A DNA stretch of 25,721 bases from Actinomycetes bacterium (GTDB lineage Bacteria; Actinomycetota; Acidimicrobiia; Acidimicrobiales; Ilumatobacteraceae): NCBI GenBank assembly GCA_023417265.1, contig JAEZFY010000033.1:1-25721 (forward strand), written 5' to 3'. Below, in pieces: positions 11,518-20,195 of this stretch. The position numbers and the translations under genes are program-made. The notes under the pieces were generated by a model, which had not been told where the DNA came from, made no database searches, and saw nothing but the letters and a program-made list of their open reading frames with translations. Positions within the stretch are counted from its first letter, which is position 1; each line of letters starts with the position of its first letter.

Positions 11518-11523
11518 ACCCTG

Positions 11524-12861
11524 ATGGACCACGTCCTGGAGCAGATCCGCGCTGACATCCAGCGCCGCAACCCCGCCGAGGACGAGTTCCACCAGGCGAC
11601 CGCCGAGATGCTCGACTCGCTGGCCGAGGTGCTCCGCCGGCACCCCGAGTACGCCGAACAGCGCGTCGTCGAGCGGCTCGTCGAGCCGGAACGCCAGATC
11701 ATTTTCCGGGTGCCGTGGCTCGACGACACCAACCGCGTCCAGGTCAACCGTGGCTTTCGCGTCGAGTACAGCAGCGTGCTCGGGCCGTACAAGGGCGGGC
11801 TGCGCTTCCACCCCTCGGTGACGCTCGGCACGATCAAATTCCTCGGCTTCGAACAGATCTTCAAGAACGCCCTCACCGGCATGCCGATCGGTGGCGCCAA
11901 GGGCGGCTCGGACTTCGACCCGAAAGGCCGATCCGACGCCGAGATCATGCGCTTCTGCCAGAGCTTCATGACCGAGCTGTACCGCCACCTCGGCGAATAC
12001 ACCGATGTGCCGGCCGGCGACATCGGCGTCGGCACGCGCGAGATCGGCTACCTGTTCGGCCAGTACAAGCGGATCACGAACCGCTACGAATCGGGCGTCC
12101 TCACCGGCAAGGGCCCGGGCTGGGGCGGCGCCCTGGTGCGGCCGGAGGCCACTGGCTACGGCTGCACGTTCTTTGCCGCCGAGATGCTCGCGACGCGAGG
12201 CGAATCGTTCGAGGGCAAACGCGTCGTGGTGTCCGGCAGCGGCAACGTCGCGATCTACGCGATCGAGAAGATCCACCAGCTGGGCGGCACGGTCGTAGCC
12301 TGCTCCGACTCCGACGGGTACGTGTACCAGACCGAAGGCATCGACCTCGACCTGCTCAAGCAGGTCAAGCTGGTGTCCCGGGGGCGTCTCAAGGAGTACG
12401 CCGACACGGACCGCCGCGCCGAGTACTACCCCACCGGCACGATCTGGGACGTGCCGTGCGACATCGCCGTCCCGTCGGCCACCCAGAACGAGCTCGACGG
12501 TTCGCACGCGGCGACGCTGGTGCGCAACGGCTGTCGGCTCGTCGTCGAGGGCGCCAACATGCCGACCACCCCCGAGGGCATCCGCGTCTTCCAGGAGGCC
12601 GTTGTCGGGTTCGGACCCGCCAAGGCAGCCAACGCCGGCGGCGTTGCGACGTCGGCGCTCGAGATGCAGCAGAACGCCAGCCGTGATGCGTGGTCGTTCG
12701 AGTACACCGAGGGTCGCCTGGCCGAGATCATGGCCGACATCCACCAGCGCTGCTTCGACACCGCCGCCGACTACGGCCAGCCCGGCAACTACGTGCTCGG
12801 CGCCAACATCAGCGGCTTCGTCACCGTCGCCGACGCGATGATCGCGCTCGGCGTCATCTGA
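11524..12861 (+). CDS. gdhA: NADP-specific glutamate dehydrogenase
   Basis: A 445-residue enzyme of the hexameric class that aminates 2-oxoglutarate with ammonia and NADPH to give glutamate (EC 1.4.1.4). The substrate pocket is seen in YKGGLRFHPSV and in PIGGAKGGSDFDPKGRSD, whose catalytic lysine is Lys126. PAGDIGVGTREIGYLFGQYK and GPGWGGALVRPEATGYG are also typical. The Rossmann motif GSGNVAIYA ends in the form usual for NADP enzymes. The C-terminal NAGGVATSALEMQQNASRDAWSFEY is a hallmark of this family. The gene stands alone, divergent from uvrA, with a strong ribosome site and its own probable promoter in the 219-bp gap. Its stop is 11 bp from the convergent SRPBCC stop. It probably provides ammonium assimilation when nitrogen is plentiful. 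Confidence 0.97.
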   Translation: MDHVLEQIRADIQRRNPAEDEFHQATAEMLDSLAEVLRRHPEYAEQRVVERLVEPERQIIFRVPWLDDTNRVQVNRGFRVEYSSVLGPYKGGLRFHPSVTLGTIKFLGFEQIFKNALTGMPIGGAKGGSDFDPKGRSDAEIMRFCQSFMTELYRHLGEYTDVPAGDIGVGTREIGYLFGQYKRITNRYESGVLTGKGPGWGGALVRPEATGYGCTFFAAEMLATRGESFEGKRVVVSGSGNVAIYAIEKIHQLGGTVVACSDSDGYVYQTEGIDLDLLKQVKLVSRGRLKEYADTDRRAEYYPTGTIWDVPCDIAVPSATQNELDGSHAATLVRNGCRLVVEGANMPTTPEGIRVFQEAVVGFGPAKAANAGGVATSALEMQQNASRDAWSFEYTEGRLAEIMADIHQRCFDTAADYGQPGNYVLGANISGFVTVADAMIALGVI

Positions 12862-12872
12862 CCCGAGACACC

Positions 12873-13352
12873 TCACACACCTGCTCCCAGGAGCGCGCCA
12901 ACGGCGTCGAGCAGGCTTGCGGTGCCTTCCTCGCGGCCGGCGGCCGCGGCGGGGCCCGGGCCGTGGACTCCGTCGAGGTGCACGCCCTGCTCGGTGAACG
13001 TGAGCCGGGTTCCCGCGGGCACGGACTCGAACACGATCGTGGTAATCGAGGTCGAGGCGTGCACGCCGTCGAGCCACATGTCGTAGACGTAGACGATCCG
13101 CTGCTCGGGCACGATGTCGGTGTACGTCGCCCGGAACTGCGACAGCGGGCCGCCGCCGGTTGGGTAGCCGTCGGCCACGGCGATGCCTCCGACCCGGAAG
13201 TCCTCCGTGCGCTCGACGTCGACGAATCCGTCGCTGCCGAACCACCTGCGCTTGACCTCGGGGTCGGCGAAGGCCGCCCACACCCGGTCGAGCGCCACGG
13301 GGTACTCGCGCTCGAGCACGAAGGTGGCGTGGGTCGCGGTGCGGTCAGACAT
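12873..13352 (-). CDS. SRPBCC / AHSA1-like domain protein
   Basis: A 159-residue protein of the START/Bet v1-like helix-grip fold (AHSA1 family). It shows the typical opening FVLEREYPVALDRVWAAFADPEVKRRWFG, a central GGIAVADGYPTGGGPLSQFRATYTDIVPEQRIVYVYDM, and a closing TRLTFTEQGVHLDG. These proteins bind hydrophobic ligands; most have no established reaction. The ATG at 13352 follows the ArsR stop by 1 nt, so the two are certainly co-transcribed. ArsR-SRPBCC pairs are common in actinobacteria and proteobacteria. The pair is probably a ligand-binding effector with its own repressor, with the ligand unknown. The far C terminus (GPAAAAGREEG) is low-complexity. Confidence 0.88.
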   Translation of the reverse strand: MSDRTATHATFVLEREYPVALDRVWAAFADPEVKRRWFGSDGFVDVERTEDFRVGGIAVADGYPTGGGPLSQFRATYTDIVPEQRIVYVYDMWLDGVHASTSITTIVFESVPAGTRLTFTEQGVHLDGVHGPGPAAAAGREEGTASLLDAVGALLGAGV

Positions 13353-13353
13353 G

Positions 13354-13710
13354 TCAGTGCTCCTGTTGTTGCTGATTGATGAGGTAGTCGCCCAGGCGAT
13401 CGAGGTCGCGTTCCTGCGGACGACGGTGGGTGACGATCCAGGCATTCGCCGGAACGAGCGCATCGGGCGCGAGCTGGTAGGTGCGCACGCGCCCGACCTT
13501 CTCGGACACGACGATCGCGGCCGCTTCGAGCACGCCCAGGTGCTGCACGATCGTGGGCAGCGCCATGCCGAACGGCTCGGCCAACTCGCTCACCGAAGCG
13601 GGGCCGTGCGCGAGACGGGCGACCATGGCCCGCCGCGTGCTGTCCCCGAGGGCGCGGAACATCCGGTCGAGCACGGCATCGCTGCCCGGTTCGTCCAGAT
13701 ACTTAGGCAT
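13354..13710 (-). CDS. ArsR-family winged-helix repressor
   Basis: A 118-residue ArsR/SmtB-type regulator. RMFRALGDSTRRAMVARLAHGPASVSELAEPFGMALPTIVQHLGVLEAAAIVVSEKVGRVRTYQL is the classic helix-turn-helix plus wing. There is no CxC metal-binding motif in the recognition helix, so it is probably not a metal sensor. The glutamine-rich end (INQQQQEH) is unusual. The ATG at 13710 sits at the exact centre of a perfect 28-bp palindrome, and the promoter TTGACG-N16-GATACT ends about 7 nt before it, predicting a leaderless mRNA and autorepression. It is paired with the downstream SRPBCC gene. Confidence 0.92.
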   Translation of the reverse strand: MPKYLDEPGSDAVLDRMFRALGDSTRRAMVARLAHGPASVSELAEPFGMALPTIVQHLGVLEAAAIVVSEKVGRVRTYQLAPDALVPANAWIVTHRRPQERDLDRLGDYLINQQQQEH

Positions 13711-13724
13711 ATGCCTAAGTATCT
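13697..13724. promoter_or_regulatory. Perfect 28-bp palindrome over the arsR -10 element and start codon
   Basis: The two 14-bp halves (AGATACTTAGGCAT and its reverse complement ATGCCTAAGTATCT) match without error. The sequence is strikingly AT-rich for this genome. The palindrome includes the -10 hexamer GATACT and the first four codons of arsR. It is probably the ArsR dimer site; a hairpin in the mRNA around the start codon is a second possible role. Confidence 0.8.
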
Positions 13725-13745
13725 CGATCCGAGCCCATCCGTCAA
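13718..13745 (-). promoter_or_regulatory. arsR promoter, TTGACG-N16-GATACT, predicted leaderless
   Basis: On the minus strand the -35 TTGACG is at 13745-13740 and the -10 GATACT at 13723-13718, separated by 16 bp. Transcription would start at about 13711-13710, i.e. at or next to the arsR ATG (13710). There is no normal ribosome site. Leaderless mRNAs are common in actinobacteria. Confidence 0.65.
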
Positions 13746-13826
13746 GGCGCGATCGGATGTGATGATGGCGTGCACCTCGCGCGGCCGCCCCTGTCGCTCG
13801 CCGCGTTCGCGGTGTGAGGCGGCGGG

Positions 13827-15926
<2,100 letters not shown>

Positions 15927-15946
15927 GCCGTCAAGCTAATCGCCGA

Positions 15947-16513
15947 TCACGGACCGTTTCTGTCCTGATCGGCGAAGGGCTCGAGTTCAACGATCGGGAC
16001 GTCAGGGGCGGGCGTGGTCGCCAGGAAGCGCTGCCGTTCGTCGCGACCGAACCCGGCGAACGCCCCGGCGACGAGATCCCAGTAGCGCTGTTCGACGGCG
16101 GCCGTGCCGGCGTCGCGGGCCGCTTCGTAACGGGCGACCGCCACCGGGCGGGGGACATACGTCTCGACGGGCGCGTCGAGGGCGACGGGCGCCTCGACGA
16201 GGCCGGTGATGTCGACCCGGTCGTAGTCGCGCTCGCGCTGGTCGAGGTCGGCGAGCTCGTCGTCGGCGACCCATCCGACGACACCGTTGGCGCTCTCCCC
16301 CACCGATCGAATGACACCGAGCGCGACCACCGTGACGCGGCTGCCGGCGTGGTGGGCGACAAGGTGCCCGACGCCGTAGTTCCACCGCCGCCCCCAGCCG
16401 TCGAGGACGGCGTAGTGAAAGTCGCGGCCGACGGTGAACGGCCGCCCGACCGTGGTGCCGAACGACACCGGGTTCACCAGCGACCCGTACCCGAAGATCC
16501 AGCGGCCCGCCAT
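15947..16513 (-). CDS. Gamma-glutamylcyclotransferase-like protein
   Basis: A 188-residue protein of the GGCT/AIG2 fold. The substrate-binding loop YGSL is at 9-12 (WIFGYGSLVNP). A strand-rich core follows (GWGRRWNYGVGHLVAHHAGSRVTVVALGVI). The expected catalytic acid is Glu94 in DLDQRERDYDRV. Members cyclise gamma-glutamyl amines or peptides to 5-oxoproline; ChaC-type members degrade glutathione. Since actinobacteria generally use mycothiol, the true substrate here is uncertain. The ATG at 16513 is 32 nt after the stop of the oxidoreductase gene and its own stop is 20 nt before uvrB, giving a likely three-gene run. The C-terminal section (residues about 150-188) is less conserved. Confidence 0.8.
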   Translation of the reverse strand: MAGRWIFGYGSLVNPVSFGTTVGRPFTVGRDFHYAVLDGWGRRWNYGVGHLVAHHAGSRVTVVALGVIRSVGESANGVVGWVADDELADLDQRERDYDRVDITGLVEAPVALDAPVETYVPRPVAVARYEAARDAGTAAVEQRYWDLVAGAFAGFGRDERQRFLATTPAPDVPIVELEPFADQDRNGP

Positions 16514-16545
16514 CGGCGAGGACGTTACCGGTGGCCGGGCGCCGG

Positions 16546-17001
16546 TCAGCGAGCCCGGAACACGGGGAATCCGGGTGCCACCGCGTCGATCTCGGTGTCC
16601 GACGACGAGGCGTCGAGGCCGGGGAAGAAGGCGCCGACCTCCCACGCCCACGCCGCGAGATAGGCACGGATGAGAGGCGCCTTGTCGGCATCGGCGACCT
16701 CGTCGAGCACGACCTGGCGGCGAGTACGCCCACGGACGAGGGTCGCGCATCCGGCGGCGCGCACGTTGCGAACCCACTCGGTCTCCCCGCGCGGGGCGAC
16801 GAGCCACGTTTCCCCGTCGAGCTCGAGCGGGTTGACCGGCGTGCTGCGGAGCTGCCCGGTGCGCCGGCCGGGCACTTCGAGCACCGCCGAGCCGCGCAGC
16901 GAGAACCCGCGCCGGGTGCACCAGGCGACGAGCGGGTTGAACACGCGGCGCGTGAACGTTCCGGGGCGGAGGTAGCGGACGGATTCGTTGGTGGGGAGCA
17001 T
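16546..17001 (-). CDS. Deazaflavin (F420)-dependent nitroreductase-like protein, DUF385/Ddn family
   Basis: A 151-residue split-beta-barrel protein resembling Ddn. The core VPGRRTGQLRSTPVNPLELDGETWLVAPRGETEWVRNVRAAGCATLVRGRTRRQVVLDEV follows the family pattern of a Gly-Arg-Arg-x-Gly loop, a cofactor-binding strand and W-x-x-N-x-R-A. Such enzymes use reduced F420 to reduce quinones or nitro compounds, though some members bind other ligands. The ATG at 17001 is fixed by AAAGGA 7 nt upstream. A good promoter (TTGCTT-N17-TTTACT) lies upstream, flanked by twin palindromes that probably bind the divergent TetR protein. Hence the gene is probably inducible by a ligand of that repressor. The tail ends FPVFRAR. 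Confidence 0.85.
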   Translation of the reverse strand: MLPTNESVRYLRPGTFTRRVFNPLVAWCTRRGFSLRGSAVLEVPGRRTGQLRSTPVNPLELDGETWLVAPRGETEWVRNVRAAGCATLVRGRTRRQVVLDEVADADKAPLIRAYLAAWAWEVGAFFPGLDASSSDTEIDAVAPGFPVFRAR

Positions 17002-17008
17002 GACCTGT

Positions 17009-17014
17009 TCCTTT
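17009..17014 (-). promoter_or_regulatory. Ribosome-binding site of the Ddn-like gene
   Basis: AAAGGA on the minus strand lies 7 nt before the ATG at 17001. It decides that start against upstream arginine-rich in-frame extensions. Confidence 0.65.
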
Positions 17015-17018
17015 CGGT

Positions 17019-17029
17019 GAGCAGTGCTC
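17019..17029. promoter_or_regulatory. Palindromic operator 1 (probable TetR site)
   Basis: GAGCAGTGCTC is a perfect palindrome around a central base (arms GAGCA/TGCTC). It covers the predicted transcription start of the oxidoreductase gene. With the preceding two bases it reads GTGAGCAGTGCTC, which recurs inverted at 17061-17073. Confidence 0.75.
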
Positions 17030-17031
17030 GC

Positions 17032-17060
17032 AGTAAAGCGCAACCAGCGACGAAAAGCAA
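17032..17060 (-). promoter_or_regulatory. Promoter of the Ddn-like oxidoreductase gene
   Basis: On the minus strand the -35 TTGCTT (17060-17055) and -10 TTTACT (17037-17032) are separated by an ideal 17 bp. Transcription should begin near 17025. The two 11-bp palindromes touch both ends of this promoter, a layout suited to repression. Confidence 0.65.
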
Positions 17061-17071
17061 GAGCAGTGCTC
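17061..17071. promoter_or_regulatory. Palindromic operator 2 (probable TetR site)
   Basis: An identical copy of GAGCAGTGCTC, adjoining the -35 element of the oxidoreductase promoter. The centres of the two copies are 42 bp apart, about four helical turns, so both would face the same side of the DNA. Confidence 0.75.
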
Positions 17072-17104
17072 ACAAAGGTCCTGATGATCTGCCACACTGG
17101 TCGT

Positions 17105-17815
17105 GTGCCGCCCACCACCGGAGTCCGCCAGCGCCAACGCGCCGAGACGCTCGCCCGCCTCAAGCAGGTCGCCCGGACGCACCTCGCCGAACACGGCGCG
17201 GCGGCCCTGTCGCTGCGGGCGATCGCCCGCGACCTCGGCGTGGTGTCGTCGGCCGTGTACCGCTACGTCGCCAGCCGCGACGAGCTGCTCACGCTGCTGA
17301 TCGTCGATGCCTACGACTCGCTCGGGGCGGCCGCCGAACACGCCGCCTCCCAGGTAGCAGGCCGCTCCCCCGCCGAGCGCTGGACGGCGATCGCCCATGC
17401 GATCCGCGCGTGGGCACTCGCCAACCCCCACGAGTACGCGCTCGTGTACGGCTCGCCGGTGCCCGGCTACGCCGCCCCGGAGGACACGATCGCCCCCGCC
17501 GGGCGGGTGGTCAACGCGCTGCTCCGCCCGGTCGCCGACGCCCACGCCGCGGTCCCACTCGCCGAGCCCGCCGTCCCGCTCCACCGCGGCGACGGCGAGC
17601 TCGCCCCGACGCTGCGCGCGGAACTCGTCGCGATCGCCGCCCAGCTCGACGTCGACCTCCCGCCCGAAGTGCTCGCCCGGGCGATGGTCGCGTGGACGCA
17701 GCTGTTCGGCCTCGTGAGCTTCGAGCTCTTTGGCCAGACGCGGAACGCGATCACCGACCACGCGGCGCTGCTCGACGCCGCGTGCGCGGCGATGACCGCG
17801 CTGATCGGCCTGTAG
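17105..17815 (+). CDS. TetR-family transcriptional repressor
   Basis: A 236-residue regulator. The N-terminal helix-turn-helix is clear (ARLKQVARTHLAEHGAAALSLRAIARDLGVVSSAVYRYVASRDELLTLLI, residues about 14-62). The C-terminal half, with ANPHEYALVYGSPVPGYAAPEDTIAPAGRVVNALL, resembles the WHG-type ligand-binding domain seen in a large group of actinobacterial TetR proteins. The start is uncertain: GTG 17105 gives the normal family N terminus (VPPTTGVRQRQRAETLARLK), while ATG 17084 would add seven residues. It is divergent from the Ddn-like oxidoreductase, separated by 103 bp holding two palindromic operators. It probably represses that gene and perhaps itself. The ligand is unknown. Confidence 0.92.
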   Translation: MPPTTGVRQRQRAETLARLKQVARTHLAEHGAAALSLRAIARDLGVVSSAVYRYVASRDELLTLLIVDAYDSLGAAAEHAASQVAGRSPAERWTAIAHAIRAWALANPHEYALVYGSPVPGYAAPEDTIAPAGRVVNALLRPVADAHAAVPLAEPAVPLHRGDGELAPTLRAELVAIAAQLDVDLPPEVLARAMVAWTQLFGLVSFELFGQTRNAITDHAALLDAACAAMTALIGL

Positions 17816-17816
17816 T

Positions 17817-18488
17817 TCAGGCCAGCGCGACGCCGAGGATCAGCAGCGCCTGGCCGAGGTGGTACGGCACCATCACGGCCAAGCGACCGCCAGGTACTCG
17901 GCCGGCGAAGCGGGTGTGCCCGAGCACCCAGTCGCTGACTGCGAACAGCATCGCTCCCACCGCCGCCAGCCAGGCTGCGCTGGCGGTGTCGAAGATGCCC
18001 CATGCGGCGATCACCATCAGCGAGATCACGGCCCCGTAGAAGACGACGGCACCGGCCAGCACCGGCCCACCCAGCCGACGCGCGCCGGGCAGGATTCGCG
18101 AGACGAACCGAAACCCGAGCAGCGCCGCCATGAACGCCACGCCGACCAACGCCCAGGCGCTCACGTCGATCTGCACGGCCGCCGCCGCGTAGGCCAGGTG
18201 CCCGAGCGCGAACGCACCCAGCCCGGCCATGAAGCGGCCCTCGGTGTGGCCGAGCAGGGCGACGTCGCCCACGAGGCCGAGCACCGCGCCGATCACCAAG
18301 GCGACGCGCACGCCATCGGCCGGATTACCGGCCGTCGCCGCGACGCCGATCAAGAGCACCATCGTCGCCGGCTTCGCCACCAGCTCGGCCCGGCGCCGTG
18401 TGGGCGACGCTGCTCCAGCAACAGCCCACCAGTTGACGAGCGCCGCCGCGGCGGCCGCGACCAACAGGACGACTGCGGCTGCGTTCAC
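17817..18488 (-). CDS. YhhN-family membrane protein (lysoplasmalogenase-like)
   Basis: A 223-residue polytopic membrane protein with about eight hydrophobic helices. Family features are present: KPATMVLLIGVA near the start, the polar motif GDVALLGHTEGRFMAGLGAFALGHLAYAAA, and near the end AVGAMLFAVSDWVLGHTRF. Animal TMEM86 members hydrolyse the vinyl-ether bond of lysoplasmalogen, and YhhN homologues are annotated by that similarity; activity in this organism is not established. The start is GTG 18488, chosen because upstream in-frame sequence is arginine-rich and leads into the divergent acetyltransferase. Its stop lies 1 nt from the convergent TetR stop, and its start is 39 bp from the acetyltransferase start. 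Confidence 0.85.
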   Translation of the reverse strand: MNAAAVVLLVAAAAAALVNWWAVAGAASPTRRRAELVAKPATMVLLIGVAATAGNPADGVRVALVIGAVLGLVGDVALLGHTEGRFMAGLGAFALGHLAYAAAAVQIDVSAWALVGVAFMAALLGFRFVSRILPGARRLGGPVLAGAVVFYGAVISLMVIAAWGIFDTASAAWLAAVGAMLFAVSDWVLGHTRFAGRVPGGRLAVMVPYHLGQALLILGVALA

Positions 18489-18527
18489 GGTTGCGGGATC
18501 GTAGGCGCGCCGCGGTTGAATGGCGCG

Positions 18528-19589
18528 GTGGGACGTCGAGCCCCTTTCCAGCTGTCGACCGCACGGCTCGTGTTGCGCCGCCTGGAGGGCCGCGACATCA
18601 CCGAGTTCGTCCGCTACCGGAACCTGCCCGACGTGGCCCGCTACCAGGAGTGGACGCTGCCCTACACGCGCGATCTGGCGCACGCGCTCGTCGACGACAT
18701 GGAACGGATCGGCCACCCGACGCCGAGCGAGTGGTTCCAGATCGCGGTCGAGCATCACGAGACCGGCCAACTCGCCGGCGATCTCGCGCTGTGGCTCGAC
18801 GACACCGGCCAGTCGGCGATGATCGGCTACACCCTGGCCCCCGAGTTCCAAGGCAGCGGATACGCCACCGAGGCCGTCGCTGCGATCGTCGACTGGCTGT
18901 TCGCTGGTTCGTCATCGCTGCCGAGCGTGCACCGCATCAGCGCCACGCTCGACCCTCGCAACGGGGCATCCGCACGCGTCCTCGAAGCGAGCGGGTTCAG
19001 CTACGAGGGCACCGCTCGGTCGGCCGCGTTCGTCCGCGGCGAGTGGTCCGACGATGCCCGCTTCGCCCTGCTGCGGGACGACTGGGAGGCGTGGAAATCC
19101 CGGCCGACCGGGCCACCCGGCGTCGTCGAACTGCGCGAGCTCACCAATGACGACATCCGTCCGCTGCTGCGGATCAGCCCCGCCTTCTCGCAGCGCGGGA
19201 TGGTCGCCCCGATCGGCGCCTCGCTCGGCGAGGCCCTGGTGCCCGAAGTGATCGACGGCGAGCCGGTGCAGGCGTGGTGCCGGGCGATCTGGGCGGACGG
19301 CGAGTTGGTCGGGTTCCTGATGCTCGCCGAGCCGCATCACACGGTGCCGCACCCGTACCTGTGGCGGCTCGTGATCGACCGGCGCCACCAACGCCGCGGG
19401 ATCGGCCGGCAGGCGGTGCTCGCCACCGCCGAACACTGGCGCGATCGCGGGGCGACCCAACTGCTCGTCAGCTTCGTGCCCGACCTTCCTGGCAACCCGT
19501 CCCGGTTCTACACCGAGCTCGGCTTCGTCCTCACCGGCCAGGTGGAGGACGACGAACTCGAGGCGGCGCTCGACCTCACGCGCGGTTGA
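18528..19589 (+). CDS. Tandem GNAT acetyltransferase (RimJ/RimL-like plus second GNAT)
   Basis: A 353-residue fusion of two GNAT domains. The first (about 5-185) is RimJ/RimL-like: LSTARLVLRRLEGRDITEFVRYRN, the acetyl-CoA loop EFQGSGYATEAVAAIVDWLF, then RISATLDPRNGASARVLEASGFSYEG. The second (about 190-350) opens VELRELTNDDIRPLL and has RLVIDRRHQRRGIGRQAVLATAEHW as its acetyl-CoA loop and SRFYTELGFVLTGQ as the closing strand. Both pyrophosphate-binding loops are intact, so both domains may be active. The acceptors are unknown (N-terminal amines, aminoglycosides or polyamines are possible). The start is GTG 18528, with TTG 18516 an alternative. The gene's 3' end overlaps the convergent coaE by 14 bp. 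Confidence 0.88.
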   Translation: MGRRAPFQLSTARLVLRRLEGRDITEFVRYRNLPDVARYQEWTLPYTRDLAHALVDDMERIGHPTPSEWFQIAVEHHETGQLAGDLALWLDDTGQSAMIGYTLAPEFQGSGYATEAVAAIVDWLFAGSSSLPSVHRISATLDPRNGASARVLEASGFSYEGTARSAAFVRGEWSDDARFALLRDDWEAWKSRPTGPPGVVELRELTNDDIRPLLRISPAFSQRGMVAPIGASLGEALVPEVIDGEPVQAWCRAIWADGELVGFLMLAEPHHTVPHPYLWRLVIDRRHQRRGIGRQAVLATAEHWRDRGATQLLVSFVPDLPGNPSRFYTELGFVLTGQVEDDELEAALDLTRG

Positions 19590-20181
19590 GCGTCTGCAGC
19601 GCGCTCCACAGGTGGTCGACCTGCTCGGCGAGGGCGGCCACGTCGCCGGCGTTGTCGACCACGTGGGTGGCCCATTCGAGCCGTTGCGCCCGGTCGACCT
19701 GACTGGCGATCCGCTTGCGGGCGTCGTCAGCCGTCATCCCGCGATACTCGACGAGCCGTCGCACCGCCTCGTCGACCGGCACGTCGACCACCACGAAGGC
19801 GGCGAGGTCGGGGCGTGGCACGAGCAACGGATGATCGAGCACGACGATCGCGTCCGAATCGGCGTGGGCCGCGATCCGGGCCTCGACCTCGGCGTGGATC
19901 GCCGGGTGGGTGATCTTGTTGAGGTCGGTGAGGTTGGCCTTGGCCTCCTCGGAGTCGCCGAAGACGAGCGCCGCCACGGCGGCCCGGTCGAGGGCCCCGT
20001 CGGCGGTGAGAATGCCGGCACCGAAGCGTTCGGCCATCGCCGCCACGAGCGGCGAGCCCGTCGCCTGCAGATCGCGGGCGGCCTGATCGGCGTCGACAAC
20101 GACAGCGCCGCGCTCCCGGAGGAGCGCGGCGACCGTCGATTTTCCGGATCCGATGCCCCCGGTCAGGCCGACAAGGAGCAC
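19576..20181 (-). CDS. coaE: Dephospho-CoA kinase
   Basis: A 201-residue P-loop kinase that phosphorylates dephospho-CoA at the 3' hydroxyl, the last step of coenzyme A synthesis. The N terminus LLVGLTGGIGSGKST carries the Walker A loop at about 6-15. VVDADQAARDL is the conserved substrate-binding aspartate segment. ITHPAIHAEVEARI and VLDHPLLVPRPDL match the CoaE core, where the usual hydrophobic-D-x-P-L-L is present. The lid region RRLVEYRGMTADDARKRIASQ is also typical. The only plausible start is GTG 20181, 14 nt after the rpsA stop, without an obvious ribosome site, so translation may be coupled to rpsA. The rpsA-coaE order is a known conserved arrangement in actinobacteria. Confidence 0.95.
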   Translation of the reverse strand: MLLVGLTGGIGSGKSTVAALLRERGAVVVDADQAARDLQATGSPLVAAMAERFGAGILTADGALDRAAVAALVFGDSEEAKANLTDLNKITHPAIHAEVEARIAAHADSDAIVVLDHPLLVPRPDLAAFVVVDVPVDEAVRRLVEYRGMTADDARKRIASQVDRAQRLEWATHVVDNAGDVAALAEQVDHLWSALQTLNRA

Positions 20182-20195
20182 GTCGGAGAAGTGGT

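Noticed and set aside
11305..11523. A sigma-70 promoter for gdhA
   Set aside because: GATACC-like hexamers occur but no -35 at proper spacing; I could not support a specific promoter.
13801..13812. Short hairpin CCGCG-TT-CGCGG downstream of uvrB as a terminator
   Set aside because: Only 5-bp arms and no T run after it on the minus strand.
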